Shown here: positions 25,894 to 35,946 of the stretch, piece by piece
How positions within the stretch are numbered: the stretch's first letter is position 1
Layout of the letters: each line of letters opens with the position of its first letter
NCBI GenBank assembly: GCA_003211205.1
Contig: QCTJ01000002.1
Coordinates: 59,127 to 123,126, forward strand
Source of the DNA: Synechococcus sp. AG-673-F03
Lineage (GTDB): Bacteria > Cyanobacteriota > Cyanobacteriia > PCC-6307 > Cyanobiaceae
DNA: 64,000 bases
Direction: 5' to 3'
Notes under the pieces: model-generated
What the model saw: only the letters and a program-made list of their open reading frames with translations
Told to the model about the DNA's origin: nothing
The model's database searches: none
Program-made: the position numbers and the translations under genes

Positions 25894-27096
25894 CTACGGG
25901 GCGACAGTGCCTGGATGGCCGGCCGCGAACAACTGATCGACGGCCCGATCACAAGACTGCACGAGAGTGTCGACGGAAACACCTCTCCATTGAGCCAGAA
26001 GAGCAAGGCCACCGGCACCGACTCCTTCCTTTACGTGGCCCTGCTCAAAGTCGCGCAGGCGCGCGTGGCGGCTCGCAGAGAAGCGCAGGCCAGCGGCATA
26101 GGCCTGCAGTGAAACGGAATAGTGCTGCTCCAAATTGCTGAGCAGCGTGGACAACGAAGAGTTAGACGTTGCAGCCTGCAGACGCTCAGCAGCAAGCCAT
26201 GCAGTGGTACCGATCAGAACCCGATCGCAAAGCTGCTGACGACGATCAATTGGAACCGCATGAAGAGCCAGCGCAAGCACTGCGGCCATTTGACTGCCAC
26301 CGGCAAGCAGAACGGGCTGATCCGCATCGAGCACCCCGAGCAACAGCCCTGTGGCAAGAGCCTGAAAAGGGTCACCAACGGCCGCGAGCAAGGCCTGTGC
26401 ATCGATGCTTGGGGGGCCAGGCAGGCGCGAGAGCCCCTCGCTCACCAGCTGCTGCTTCAACGCCATCGGTGGATGCAGAGCACTGCCACTAACCAGTGCC
26501 TGAACAGGCAACCCAAGCCCCGTCAACACGGCCAGGGCTGTGGTGGTGCCGCCAGGAACACATTCCGCCAGCAGCAGTGGACGACGCAGTCGTTGCCCAA
26601 GACGCCGACCACGATCCAAAAGCTGCTGCACCCGTTTGGGCTGCATCGCACGGCCGCTGGAGACGCAACCAGCAGGACCGGAACCTGGATCTTCAAAGCG
26701 GAGATGGGGGAACTGCGGTGACACCGGCAATCCGAGCGCTGCAACCTGCGGATCGAGACCGAGCTGCTGGCAAGCCACCCAGCTGATCAAGGCTGGTGAC
26801 ACCCCCGCTGGGAGAGGTGGCAGGCACCAGAGCGGAGGAACGGATGGTCCTCTCAGCAGCAGTTCCGCATCGGCCAGAGCCGTTGTACGGCGTGCTGCTG
26901 GGGTGCAGCCCGCCGCGGAGATTCCCGGTTGTTCAGCGGTCCTTGTGGACGCGAGCACCAGCAGCAGATCCGGCAGCGGCTGCGCAGAGTCAGACCAGAG
27001 GCTTGCAAAGCGAGTTGCTTGAACCGTGGCCGGCGAGCCGGTCAGCCGACGCACCCCAAACGGAGGGTCAGAGGGGATCGAGGGCGACCAGTCCAT
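25894..27096 (-). CDS. cobT: Nicotinate mononucleotide:dimethylbenzimidazole phosphoribosyltransferase-like protein
   Basis: 400 residues from ATG 27096. Recognisable segments are LLLVLASTRTAEQPGISAAG, LLLAECVPGGTTTALAVLTGLG, LLAAVGDPFQALATGLLLG, PVLLAGGSQMAAVLALAL and VKEGVGAGGLALLAQ, matching the archaeal/cyanobacterial CobT-like family rather than the enterobacterial form. CobT activates the lower ligand base of cobalamin; marine Synechococcus use adenine and make pseudocobalamin. The frame is open upstream to 27201 but that overlaps the neighbouring gene; the chosen start still overlaps the DUF2232 gene end by 29 bases. Confidence 0.85.
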   Translation of the reverse strand: MDWSPSIPSDPPFGVRRLTGSPATVQATRFASLWSDSAQPLPDLLLVLASTRTAEQPGISAAGCTPAARRTTALADAELLLRGPSVPPLWCLPPLPAGVSPALISWVACQQLGLDPQVAALGLPVSPQFPHLRFEDPGSGPAGCVSSGRAMQPKRVQQLLDRGRRLGQRLRRPLLLAECVPGGTTTALAVLTGLGLPVQALVSGSALHPPMALKQQLVSEGLSRLPGPPSIDAQALLAAVGDPFQALATGLLLGVLDADQPVLLAGGSQMAAVLALALHAVPIDRRQQLCDRVLIGTTAWLAAERLQAATSNSSLSTLLSNLEQHYSVSLQAYAAGLRFSASRHARLRDFEQGHVKEGVGAGGLALLAQWRGVSVDTLVQSCDRAVDQLFAAGHPGTVAP

Positions 27097-27712
27097 GAAG
27101 CAGCGGTGGAGGGTCAGGGACGGGGGCCTGCAACCGGGGGAAAATCCAGTAGGCCAGGGTGTGGAGAGCGAGGACGTACACCAGTTGCTGAATGAGCACA
27201 AGGGCGAGAGCCATCAGCTGAACCAGCAACAGATCAGGTGCAAGCGGTAACTGCAGCAACTCCAGCAACCTATCCAGCAGACCTGCTCCAGCTCGGGTGA
27301 TGATCACCCAAAGGTTTTCACCCACCAACAGAGAAAGCGCAACAACCCTCACAAGGAATCCGCCAGCACCGATCAGCAGGCCGATCCCCCAGCTCAGCCA
27401 CCAGCTGCAGCGATGCAGCCAGCACCAGCCGAGCCAAATAGACAGCAGGCCATAGGGGAACAGCATCAAGGGGCCACGCACCGGCCCCATCAAGGCAATC
27501 AGCAAAAGAATCGTCACCGCCAGGCCCTCGACCCCAGCACGGGCACCTCGACGGACCGCCAGCAGGGCGAGTGGCAGAGGCAGGGCAAGGCGGAACAGAG
27601 CTCCCCCAACCGGGAGGTAATACAGCGCCAGCCAGATCAAAGCAGCCGCGGCCGCAAGATAGGAGGATTCCATCATCCGCAGGGCCTGGCGATGGCTGAG
27701 GGCTGGTCGCAT
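27068..27712 (-). CDS. DUF2232 family membrane protein
   Basis: 214 residues, almost wholly hydrophobic with six or seven membrane helices: YLAAAAALIWLALYYLPVG, LALPLPLALLAVRRGARAG, GPVRGPLMLFPYGLLSIWLG and a C-terminal LVYVLALHTLAYWIFPRL. The PLPLALLAVRRG and GPxRGxxM features match DUF2232/YybS-like proteins. Function is unknown. The start overlaps the stop of the lipoprotein gene by one base, and its end overlaps cobT, so topA-lipoprotein-DUF2232-cobT-SBP could be one transcript. Confidence 0.78.
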   Translation of the reverse strand: MRPALSHRQALRMMESSYLAAAAALIWLALYYLPVGGALFRLALPLPLALLAVRRGARAGVEGLAVTILLLIALMGPVRGPLMLFPYGLLSIWLGWCWLHRCSWWLSWGIGLLIGAGGFLVRVVALSLLVGENLWVIITRAGAGLLDRLLELLQLPLAPDLLLVQLMALALVLIQQLVYVLALHTLAYWIFPRLQAPVPDPPPLLHGLVALDPL

Positions 27713-28248
27713 CAGGAAGCAGGCTTTGGCTGGAGGTTGGAGGACTGATTCAGATCGCTGGCGGGCACCTTCTCGATGGTCTCCACCTCAAAACCAATGC
27801 CAGCCCGCCGAAGAGCCTCCGTGACTCCCTCCGCAGGAGCAGCTGGATCTGCTGCTGAGAGGCGAATCATGATGCGATAAGGCAGCGTGCGCTCCGGAGT
27901 CGGTCTCGGCTCAGGCCTATCGGTCCCAGCCGTCGTTGATGGCGATTGTTCACGTTCGGATTTGCGATCGGTTGCGCGATCGGGTTTGCGTTCGGACTCG
28001 GTGGCTTCCCCATCCTTGATGACGCTGGCTTTTGGCTTGTCGTTTTCGTTCTCGTTGACCTTGGCCTGCTGCTCCCCCTTGTCGGCAACAACGCTGGTGT
28101 CTGGATCGGCCTGGGTGCCAGCTGGGCTAACCCCCCCAGCCTGAGAGTCAAAGCTTTCAGACAGCCGCTGGCCGAATGGGGTGCCATCACAGGCCTGCAG
28201 CAGCATCAGCAAGGGCAACAGCGACAGGACAAACAGCCTGATGCCCAT
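27712..28248 (-). CDS. Putative lipoprotein with charged linker
   Basis: 178 residues. A signal peptide with lipobox (LLMLLQAC near residues 13-20) is followed by a long, highly polar low-complexity linker rich in Asp, Lys, Glu, Ser and Pro (about 30-120) and a small C-terminal domain (LPYRIMIRLSAADPAAPAEG and VTEALRRAGIGFEVETIEKV) that looks like an alpha/beta module, possibly binding peptidoglycan or another envelope part. No named family was recognised. Its start overlaps the topA stop by one base. Confidence 0.72.
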   Translation of the reverse strand: MGIRLFVLSLLPLLMLLQACDGTPFGQRLSESFDSQAGGVSPAGTQADPDTSVVADKGEQQAKVNENENDKPKASVIKDGEATESERKPDRATDRKSEREQSPSTTAGTDRPEPRPTPERTLPYRIMIRLSAADPAAPAEGVTEALRRAGIGFEVETIEKVPASDLNQSSNLQPKPAS

Positions 28249-30965
28249 CAGGAATCGGCAGGGCGAATCACGCGAACGGCACTAGCACGCAACCGACCTG
28301 ACTTCGTTGTGGCAGGAGGCTTCTTGGCTGCAGGCTTCTTGGCTGCGGTCTTCTTGGCTGCTGGTTTTTTGGCTGCTGGTTTTTTGGTGGTGGAAGCCTT
28401 CCGGCCACCCTTCTTGCTGGCAGCCTTGGCCTCCAGCAGCTCCACTGCTTGCTCCAGGGTGATGTCGTCAGCACCTTTGCCTTCAGGAAGCGAGGCATTG
28501 ACCTTGCCCTGCTTCACATAGAGACCGTAGGGGCCGTCATAAACCTGCACCGATTCATCCCCGCCATCGGGCTTGCCGAGATCCTTGAGCGCGGTCCGAC
28601 CACCTCGACCACGTTTCGGCATGGCCAACAGCTCAAGAGCACGGGTGAGTCCCACGGCGAGGACATCGTCATCGCCCTTGAGCGAGCGGTAGTCCTTCTC
28701 ACTCTTGCCCTTGTCCCAAACCACGTAGGGACCGAAACGACCCAGTCCGGCCTGAACCCTGCCACCGTCAGGGTGCTCTCCCAGCAACCTGGGCAGCCGC
28801 AGCAGACCAAGCGCATCATCGAGGCTGAGATCCTCTGGCTTCACTCCCTTGGGCAGCGATGCACGCTTGGGCTTGGGGTTCTCATCACTCACCTGCCCGC
28901 GCTGCACATAGGGCCCGTATTGACCAAACAGCAGATAAACGAGATCTCCGGTTTCCGGATCTTCACCTAAGGCCTCAGGCCCATCAGCCTTCTGCTTGAG
29001 GATGAGCTCGGCCTGATCGTGGTCGAGATCGGCGGGGGTGATCTCACGCGGAAGGGTGGCCTTGATCAGCTCTTCCTCACCGTCGTCTCCGACACGTTTA
29101 GCTTCGAGATAAGCACCAAAGCGACCGATCCTGACCACACAGGGAAGGCCCTCGAGGTCGATCGTGCGCGAGGTGCCGGGATCGATGTCGCCCTCCCGCA
29201 GGTGCACCTGGGATTCCAATCCCTCGTTTCCCTTGTAGAAACTCTCTAGGTAGGGCAGCCACTGCACCTTCCCGTGAGAGATCTCATCGAGAGTGTTCTC
29301 CATTCTGGCGGTGAAGGAGGTGTCAACCAGATCCGGGAAGTGCTCCTCGAGCAGCGCAGTCACCGCAAAAGCTGTGAAACTGGGCGTGAGTGAATTGTTC
29401 TGAAGCGCGGCATAGCCGCGATCCACAATCGTGCCAATGATCGAGGCATAGGTGGATGGCCTGCCGATCCCCTCCTTCTCGAGCATCTTGACCAGGGACG
29501 CTTCTGAGAACCGTGCGGGAGGCTGGGTCTGGTGGCCGAGCGCCTCAACATCTTTGAGCTTGGGAGAATCTCCCTGCTTGAGCGCTGGCAGCAACACTTC
29601 CTGGCCTTCCAGGGCCGCATCGGGATCATCACTGCCCTCCACGTAGGCACGGAAGAAACCAGGAAAATCAATGCTCTTTCCACTGGCGCGGAACACCGCA
29701 TCAGCAGCACTCAGATCAATAGACAGCATGGTGAGGCGGGCCTCAGCCATCTGGCTGGCGACGGTGCGCTTCCAGATCAGCTCATAGAGAGCGAGATCCC
29801 TGCCATCGAGACCTGTCTCCTGTGGAGCACGAAAACTCTCACCGGCAGGACGAATCGCTTCATGCGCCTCCTGTGCATTTCTGGCTTTGGTGCTGAACTG
29901 CCTGGCCCCCTTGCTCAGATAGTCCTTGCCGTAACGCGATTCCACACAGCTGCGGGCAGCGCTGATCGCCTGATCAGAGAGATGCACCGAATCGGTGCGC
30001 ATGTAGGTGATGAAACCACGCTCGTAAAGACCCTGAGCGCAACGCATGGTTTCCCTGGCAGAAAGCCGAAGCTTGCGGTTTGACTCTTGCTGCAGGGTGC
30101 TGGTTGTGAACGGCGGAACGGGCCGTCGCACCGTGGGTTTTTCCTCCACGGACGTGACGCTCCATGGCACCGACTTGACCGTTTCGGAGAGGGCCAGGGC
30201 ATCGCTTTCACTGAGAAGGCGGACCTTGCTCCCGGCCTTGAGCTCGCCGGTGTTTTCATCAAAATCATTGCCGGTGGCAATGCGCTGCCCCTCCAGGTGG
30301 GTGAGCTTGGCGTCAAAACGACTGCCGGTCTGCTCGAGACCAGCCTTGAGGTCCCAGTAGCTGCCGCTGCGGAATGCCCGACGTGCGCGTTCCCGTTGCA
30401 CCAGCAGACGCACAGCCACGGACTGGACACGACCCGCGGATAGGCCCCAGGCCACCTTCTTCCACAACAGCGGCGACAGGGTATATCCCACCAGACGGTC
30501 CAGGATGCGCCGCGTCTCCTGGGCATGCACGAGTTCCATATCCAGCTCACGGGTCTGGTCAAGAGCCCGACCAATCGCCTCCTTGGTGATCTCGTGAAAC
30601 ACCATTCGTTTGACCGGAACCTTCGGCGCAAGCAGCTGCAAGAGATGCCAGCTGATGCTTTCACCTTCTCGGTCTTCATCAGTCGCCAACAAAAGCTGGT
30701 CAGCACCTTTGAGGGCGTCCTTCAACTCCTTGACCGTTTTTTTCTTGTCCTTCGGCACCACGTACAGGGGCTCGAAATCGGACTCGGTGTTCACACCGAG
30801 ATTGGCCCACTTCTGGCCCTTTTGCGCAGCTGGAATTTCACTGGCGTTGTTCGGAAGATCGCGCACATGCCCCATGGAGGCTTCCACCCGGAAGTCCTTG
30901 GGAAGGAATCCACGGATGGTGCGGGCCTTGGTGGGGCTCTCAACGATGACCAGGGTGTGCGCCAA
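28248..30965 (-). CDS. topA: DNA topoisomerase I
   Basis: 905 residues. The Toprim domain opens with [20 protein letters not shown] and includes [18 protein letters not shown]; the catalytic Tyr lies in [14 protein letters not shown]. The central type IA core is followed by repeated C-terminal zinc-less modules ([35 protein letters not shown]). The last 45 residues are a Lys/Ala-rich histone-like tail. It relaxes negative supercoils. I place the start at TTG 30965, where the conserved MAHTL-like sequence begins; no good ribosome-binding site is seen, and the frame runs on to 31220 through the ndhB promoter. Confidence 0.93.
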   Translation of the reverse strand: MAHTLVIVESPTKARTIRGFLPKDFRVEASMGHVRDLPNNASEIPAAQKGQKWANLGVNTESDFEPLYVVPKDKKKTVKELKDALKGADQLLLATDEDREGESISWHLLQLLAPKVPVKRMVFHEITKEAIGRALDQTRELDMELVHAQETRRILDRLVGYTLSPLLWKKVAWGLSAGRVQSVAVRLLVQRERARRAFRSGSYWDLKAGLEQTGSRFDAKLTHLEGQRIATGNDFDENTGELKAGSKVRLLSESDALALSETVKSVPWSVTSVEEKPTVRRPVPPFTTSTLQQESNRKLRLSARETMRCAQGLYERGFITYMRTDSVHLSDQAISAARSCVESRYGKDYLSKGARQFSTKARNAQEAHEAIRPAGESFRAPQETGLDGRDLALYELIWKRTVASQMAEARLTMLSIDLSAADAVFRASGKSIDFPGFFRAYVEGSDDPDAALEGQEVLLPALKQGDSPKLKDVEALGHQTQPPARFSEASLVKMLEKEGIGRPSTYASIIGTIVDRGYAALQNNSLTPSFTAFAVTALLEEHFPDLVDTSFTARMENTLDEISHGKVQWLPYLESFYKGNEGLESQVHLREGDIDPGTSRTIDLEGLPCVVRIGRFGAYLEAKRVGDDGEEELIKATLPREITPADLDHDQAELILKQKADGPEALGEDPETGDLVYLLFGQYGPYVQRGQVSDENPKPKRASLPKGVKPEDLSLDDALGLLRLPRLLGEHPDGGRVQAGLGRFGPYVVWDKGKSEKDYRSLKGDDDVLAVGLTRALELLAMPKRGRGGRTALKDLGKPDGGDESVQVYDGPYGLYVKQGKVNASLPEGKGADDITLEQAVELLEAKAASKKGGRKASTTKKPAAKKPAAKKTAAKKPAAKKPPATTKSGRLRASAVRVIRPADS

Positions 30966-31092
30966 AGGAGGGCAGATAACCGTTCCCTTCTTTATCGCAC
31001 CGCCGCTCCAGATGCAGCGAATACGCGCGATGCCACAAGGAGGAACGGAAGCGCGGCTAAAGTCGCTCGAACCGCTCTGCCCTGCGCGCGCC

Positions 31093-32664
31093 ATGCCCGA
31101 GATGGGTGCCTTGCTTATCGACACCCAGCCTTTGGCAGCGCCGGGTGATCTTCTTAATCTTGCCCTGAACGCCGGTGCGATTGCCCCGGAAGGCGCAGTT
31201 CTGCTGGCGATGTTGGCCACCCTGCTGGTGGATCTGGCCGGCGAAAAAGTCTCTGTGCGCTGGGTTCCACCGATTTGTTACGCAGGTCTGGGCACAGCCC
31301 TGGTGTTGCTTGCCCTGCAGTGGAACGCTCCTCTGGAGCCATCATTCCTGGGCGCATTTCTCTCCGATCACCTGGCGATTGCCTTCAGGGCCGTCGTGGC
31401 CTGCTCAACGCTGCTGTCCTTGCTGATCAGCTGGAGGTATGCCGAACAGGGAGGAACCCCTGTTGGTGAATACGCCGCAATCCTTCTGGCAGCGACGCTT
31501 GGAGGAATGCTGCTCTGCGGGGCCACCGATCTGGTGAGCATTTTTGTGTCCCTGGAAACCCTGTCAGTTGCCAGTTACCTGCTCTCCGGGTACATGAAAC
31601 GCGATGCGCGCAGTTCGGAAGCAGCGCTGAAATATTTGCTGGTTGGATCTGCCGCAGCTGCAGTGTTTCTTTATGGCTCCTCACTGCTTTATGGACTCAG
31701 CGGCTCCACCAGCCTGGAAGCGATCGGCCAGTCACTGCTCACCAGTCCCACCCCTCTAGCTGCTCTTGCGCTGGTGTTTGTGCTGGCAACCGTGGCGTTC
31801 AAGATCGCTGCAGTGCCCTTTCATCAGTGGACACCAGACGTTTACGAAGGATCTCCGACACCGGTGGTCGCCTTCCTGTCAGTGGGTTCAAAAGCCGCCG
31901 GTTTCGCCTTGGCTCTGCGCATCCTGGTGGGCTGTTTCGGCAGTTTCGACACGCAGTGGAAGCTGCTGTTCACCGTTCTCGCGGTGCTCAGCATGACTCT
32001 CGGCAACGTCGTTGCGCTCGCCCAGACCTCGATGAAACGGATGCTGGCCTACAGCTCAATCGGTCAGGCCGGCTTCGTGATGATCGGTCTGGTGTGCGGC
32101 ACCGAGGACGGTTTCGCCGCCATGGTCCTTTATATGGCGGCCTACCTATTCATGAATCTGGGGGCCTTTGCCTGCATCATCCTGTTCTCGATTCGCACCG
32201 GCAGTGATCGCATCTCCGATTACGCCGGTCTCTACCAGAAAGATCCTCTGATCACGCTTGGGCTCAGTCTCTGCCTGCTGTCACTCGGAGGCATCCCACC
32301 GATGCTGGGTTTCTTCGGCAAGATCTATCTCTTTTTCGCGGGCTGGGCTGATCACCAGTATCTGCTGGTGGTGGTGGGACTGATCACCTCTGTGGTGTCG
32401 ATCTACTACTACATCGGAGTGATCAAGATGATGGTGGTCAAGGAGCCCCAGGAAGCCTCCGATGCAGTGAAGGCCTATCCGCCGATCCAGTGGAACACCA
32501 TTGGGCTGCCTCCACTCCGCGTGGCACTGGTGACCTGCGTGGTGGTCACCGCAGTGGGTGGAATCCTCTCCAATCCGCTCTTCCAGTGGGCCAATGATGC
32601 GGTGGCTGGAACCCCGATCCTGCAACAAGCGATCGCCAATGCTTCCGGAGCCACCCTTGGCTGA
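31093..32664 (+). CDS. ndhB: NAD(P)H-quinone oxidoreductase subunit 2
   Basis: 523 residues with about fourteen membrane helices. [61 protein letters not shown] and [18 protein letters not shown] are diagnostic of NdhB/NuoN, including the Lys and Glu residues of the antiporter-like proton path. It belongs to the cyanobacterial NDH-1 complex in respiration, cyclic electron flow and CO2 uptake. I chose ATG 31093 (MPEMGALL); ATG 31102 is possible. It is divergent from topA and its end overlaps the next gene. Confidence 0.95.
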   Translation: MPEMGALLIDTQPLAAPGDLLNLALNAGAIAPEGAVLLAMLATLLVDLAGEKVSVRWVPPICYAGLGTALVLLALQWNAPLEPSFLGAFLSDHLAIAFRAVVACSTLLSLLISWRYAEQGGTPVGEYAAILLAATLGGMLLCGATDLVSIFVSLETLSVASYLLSGYMKRDARSSEAALKYLLVGSAAAAVFLYGSSLLYGLSGSTSLEAIGQSLLTSPTPLAALALVFVLATVAFKIAAVPFHQWTPDVYEGSPTPVVAFLSVGSKAAGFALALRILVGCFGSFDTQWKLLFTVLAVLSMTLGNVVALAQTSMKRMLAYSSIGQAGFVMIGLVCGTEDGFAAMVLYMAAYLFMNLGAFACIILFSIRTGSDRISDYAGLYQKDPLITLGLSLCLLSLGGIPPMLGFFGKIYLFFAGWADHQYLLVVVGLITSVVSIYYYIGVIKMMVVKEPQEASDAVKAYPPIQWNTIGLPPLRVALVTCVVVTAVGGILSNPLFQWANDAVAGTPILQQAIANASGATLG

Positions 32665-33385
32665 CGGAGCGGCGGCTCAACGCACCCCCGTTGCTGAATT
32701 GCGCGGAGTCGACAAGATCTATGGAAGCGGAGCTGGCCTGGTCAGGGCTCTTGATCAACTTGATCTAACCGTGCGGAAGGGCGACTATCTCGCGGTGATG
32801 GGTGCCAGCGGCTCCGGCAAAAGCACTGCGATGAACATTTTGGGCTGCCTCGACCGGCCGAGCAGCGGCTCTTATTACCTCAATGGGAGTGCAGTGGAGG
32901 AGCTTGATGACGATGCCCTTGCGGATCTGCGCAATCAGCAACTGGGTTTCGTGTTTCAGCAATTCCATCTGCTGCCTCACGCGACGGCTCTCGAGAACGT
33001 GATGCTGCCGATGATCTATGCAGGGCTCTCACCCCAGCAGAGACGGGACAAGGCCAGAGAGGCTCTTGACCGTGTGGGCCTCGGGGAAAGGATGCAGAAC
33101 AAGCCGAATCAACTTTCCGGCGGTCAACAGCAAAGAGTCGCCATTGCCAGGGCCATCATCAACCAGCCGGCCCTTCTTCTCGCTGATGAGCCCACCGGCG
33201 CCCTCGACTCACGCACCACGGATGACGTGCTGAACCTGTTCGATGCCCTTCACGACCAGGGCATCACGCTGGTGCTGGTCACCCATGAAGATGATGTGGC
33301 GGCTCGTGCCGAACGGGTGGCCCATTTCCGTGACGGCCGCGTTGAACGCTGGGATGGTCGCGCCCACGAGTCCAAGCCGACCTGA
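32657..33385 (+). CDS. ABC transporter ATP-binding protein (MacB/LolD type)
   Basis: 242 residues. Walker [22 protein letters not shown]-loop [21 protein letters not shown], signature [16 protein letters not shown] and Walker [15 protein letters not shown] all match the MacB/LolD/DevA subgroup, whose partners are FtsX-like permeases. None is adjacent. TTG 32657 has GGAG six bases upstream and overlaps the ndhB stop; an in-frame ATG at 32639 would lie deeper in ndhB. A response regulator gene follows after 20 bases. Confidence 0.88.
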   Translation: MADGAAAQRTPVAELRGVDKIYGSGAGLVRALDQLDLTVRKGDYLAVMGASGSGKSTAMNILGCLDRPSSGSYYLNGSAVEELDDDALADLRNQQLGFVFQQFHLLPHATALENVMLPMIYAGLSPQQRRDKAREALDRVGLGERMQNKPNQLSGGQQQRVAIARAIINQPALLLADEPTGALDSRTTDDVLNLFDALHDQGITLVLVTHEDDVAARAERVAHFRDGRVERWDGRAHESKPT

Positions 33386-33406
33386 GCAGTCTGATTAGGC
33401 TGGTCT

Positions 33407-34171
33407 TTGTGTGTACTGGATTGCATCGTCTCCACAGCCACTCCGAAGACAAGGCTGCTGCTCGTCGATGACGAGGCTCGTCTCACTGAACTCCTGAAAA
33501 TGGAACTGGAGGTTGAGGGGTATGAAGTGGAGGTGGCCGCTGATGAAGCCACGGGCCTGATCCGAGCCCGCACGGAACCATCCCCAGACCTGATTGTTCT
33601 GGACTGGAATCTTCCAGATTTCAGCGGCGTGGATATCTGCCAGCGAATCCGCAGCAGCGCCATCACCACACCGATCCTGATGCTCACCGGCCACGACGAC
33701 GTCTCTGATCGGGTGACGGCCCTGGATGCTGGGGTGGACGACTATCTGGTCAAGCCTTTTTCGATTGAGGAATTAATGGCACGACTGCGGGCCATGCAAC
33801 GACTTGCCAGCACGTTCTCTGCAGGGTCTAGCGACGTAGATCATCCTGAAACACTTCAGGTAGCAGACCTGGTGATGAACACCAGCACCAGGGATGTGAC
33901 CCGTTCAGGCCAGCTCATTCAGCTGTCCGTGAAGGAATACGAGTTACTCAATTTCCTAATGCGTGGTCAGGGGAAAGTGCTCGAACGCTCTGAAATCATG
34001 CGCGGAGTCTGGGGTGAGAACTTCTACGGTGACGACAATCTGCTCGATGTCTACATCCGCTATTTGCGCCAGAAGATCGAATCGAGTGAACGGGCAACCT
34101 TGATTCACACCGTCAGAGGTGTGGGCTTCATCCTGAGAGAAGAGCGTCAGGCTCAGACGTCTGAATCTTGA
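33407..34171 (+). CDS. Two-component response regulator, OmpR/PhoB family
   Basis: 254 residues. The receiver domain (about 15-130) has the acidic pair in LLLVDDEARL, the phospho-acceptor Asp in LIVLDWNLPD, and the conserved Lys in DDYLVKPFS. The C-terminal winged helix (about 160-248) has LSVKEYELLNFLMRGQGKVL and DVYIRYLRQKIE, typical of OmpR/PhoB. No histidine kinase gene is adjacent, so the partner is unknown. Start is TTG 33407, the only plausible initiation codon in frame before the domain. The 3' end overlaps the convergent M23 gene by 19 bases. Confidence 0.9.
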   Translation: MCVLDCIVSTATPKTRLLLVDDEARLTELLKMELEVEGYEVEVAADEATGLIRARTEPSPDLIVLDWNLPDFSGVDICQRIRSSAITTPILMLTGHDDVSDRVTALDAGVDDYLVKPFSIEELMARLRAMQRLASTFSAGSSDVDHPETLQVADLVMNTSTRDVTRSGQLIQLSVKEYELLNFLMRGQGKVLERSEIMRGVWGENFYGDDNLLDVYIRYLRQKIESSERATLIHTVRGVGFILREERQAQTSES

Positions 34172-35130
34172 GAACGCTCGAGACTGGTCATCAGCTGTCC
34201 CACCAGCAGTGACACGGCATCGGCTCCTGAAGCAGTGAGCGGATTGAGGTCCAGATCGCCAGGATCAACGGCCACCCAGCCGCCGGCCTCAGGCTGACGC
34301 AGTTCAAAATGCAGATGAGGTCCTGTACTGAGGCCAGTGCTGCCCACACGGCCGATCACCTCACCCTGGCGAACCTTCTGTCCGGACTTCACGTAGATCT
34401 CTGAAAGATGTCCGTACAGGGTCCGGCGTTTGGACTGGGCATGATCCAGCTCCACTGCAATGCCATAACCACCCGCCAGACCGCTGCTCAGCACAGTTCC
34501 TGACAACGCAGCGACCACTGGGGTCCCTTCAGGAGCAGCCAGATCCTTGCCGGCATGCATCAACCATCTCCCGATGATCGGATGGATCCGCCAGCCGAAG
34601 TCGCTGGTGGTGATGGCTGAACCGATGACCGGGAACAGCAGCTTGCGATCACCGTTGCCAGAGATCGAAGCCGGTCGGGGCGACACCGCAAACACCGTCT
34701 CGAGAAGGAACGTTGCAGAGGAGCCTGCCAGCAACGCCTTCACCGGTACTGAAATCGGAGGAAGCGGTGTGCCATCAAAACCGCGTCTGGACAAGCCGGT
34801 CAGCGTTTCATCACGGCCTTTCCAGACAACGCGCGGTTGCAGACGATTACTCCGGCGTCGCACCGCCACACCGCTGCTGCATTCCTGCTTCGACAGAGCA
34901 CCGCTTCGGCAGGCCTGCTGGAAGGCTGGAACATCAATGGGTCGGGACTGTTCACCCGTTTCAATCTGGCGACGCTCGAGCGGTGTAATGACGCGATTTC
35001 GCTCAAGGGACTCGAGCGAACGATCGAAGCTGAGCGGCGGCGGCAGCGGCTTGAGCTTAGGAGGGGTTACTGGTCCCTGCGGGGCAGGAATAGACAGCAG
35101 AACCGATGCGGCAAGCCAACGCAGAACCAA
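34153..35130 (-). CDS. M23 family metallopeptidase (LytM domain)
   Basis: 325 residues. A hydrophobic N-terminal signal (LRWLAASVLLSIPAPQG) is followed by a Pro-rich linker and a degenerate middle, then a LytM domain (about 195-310) with zinc ligands in HPIIGRWLMHAGKDLAAP and HLHFELRQ; GYGIAVELDHAQ and VGSTGLSTGPHLHF are typical. Such proteins are peptidoglycan endopeptidases or division-linked activators. It begins with TTG 35130. It is convergent with the response regulator gene and 31 bases downstream of birA's stop on the same strand. Confidence 0.86.
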   Translation of the reverse strand: MVLRWLAASVLLSIPAPQGPVTPPKLKPLPPPLSFDRSLESLERNRVITPLERRQIETGEQSRPIDVPAFQQACRSGALSKQECSSGVAVRRRSNRLQPRVVWKGRDETLTGLSRRGFDGTPLPPISVPVKALLAGSSATFLLETVFAVSPRPASISGNGDRKLLFPVIGSAITTSDFGWRIHPIIGRWLMHAGKDLAAPEGTPVVAALSGTVLSSGLAGGYGIAVELDHAQSKRRTLYGHLSEIYVKSGQKVRQGEVIGRVGSTGLSTGPHLHFELRQPEAGGWVAVDPGDLDLNPLTASGADAVSLLVGQLMTSLERSQDSDV

Positions 35131-35160
35131 CGGATCAAGACGGTCTCATCGAGCGAGACT

Positions 35161-35946
35161 CTAGAGATCCTGATCAGGACTGTCTGTCCAACGGGTCCAG
35201 CTGGTCCTCCGGGTCCCCTGTTCCAGAAGCAGACGTCCGTCCAGGCCGATACCTCGCACTTGCCAGGACTCTCCCGTGCCTGGATCAGCCACCGATGCAG
35301 CCCAGAGACGCTGCTCGGCCTGATGAACCACCATGCTGGGCTCAAGCGCCAACTCGCCGGCGCGGTCGAGTGCGCGCAGCACAGCTCCTTGCCAGACCCT
35401 CAGCCGACATCGCCCTGAACAAAGCAGTTCCCGCAGGGAGATCGCTCCAGGAGGAACCGGATTATTCACATTGAGCCCGACGCCGATTCGTGCCAGACGG
35501 ACCCGATTGCCGCGGAAGACGAGGGTGGGCAGCACACCGGCCAGCTTGCGGGACTCAATCATCAGATCATTTGGCCACTTGATGGACACCTTCAGGCCGG
35601 TGGACTCGACCTGCTCCGCCAGGGCAAGGGCCATGGTGAGACCGAACAACCCCGTTGAGCATTGCTGCTGAGGCCAGGGGAGAGCCGCGCTCAACCAGAC
35701 ACCGCCCATCGGCGCCACCCAGCGGCGTCCGTACTGTCCATGACCACGGATCTGATGGTCAGCCAACACAGCGCGAGGAGAGAGTCCAGACCAGGGCTGC
35801 TGCACCAACCATTGAGACAACTCACTCTCGGTGCTGACACACACGCCCAAACGCCTGAGCCTCCAAGCGTCATGACCATGGCGGCGTAAATCGTGCAGCA
35901 GTCGCCCCCGGCCCGTGCGCACAAAGGTCAATGGTGCTGCTCCCAC
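35161..35946 (-). CDS. birA: Biotin-[acetyl-CoA-carboxylase] ligase
   Basis: 261 residues. The biotin-binding loop is IRGHGQYGRRWVAP near residues 67-80, with VSIKWPNDLMIESRKLAGVL near 120-139 and IGVGLNVNNP further on. There is no N-terminal DNA-binding domain, so it is a mono-functional ligase and not a repressor. It attaches biotin to the carboxyl carrier protein of acetyl-CoA carboxylase. GTG 35946 overlaps the aminotransferase stop by 19 bases, suggesting an operon aminotransferase-birA-M23. Confidence 0.93.
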   Translation of the reverse strand: MGAAPLTFVRTGRGRLLHDLRRHGHDAWRLRRLGVCVSTESELSQWLVQQPWSGLSPRAVLADHQIRGHGQYGRRWVAPMGGVWLSAALPWPQQQCSTGLFGLTMALALAEQVESTGLKVSIKWPNDLMIESRKLAGVLPTLVFRGNRVRLARIGVGLNVNNPVPPGAISLRELLCSGRCRLRVWQGAVLRALDRAGELALEPSMVVHQAEQRLWAASVADPGTGESWQVRGIGLDGRLLLEQGTRRTSWTRWTDSPDQDL

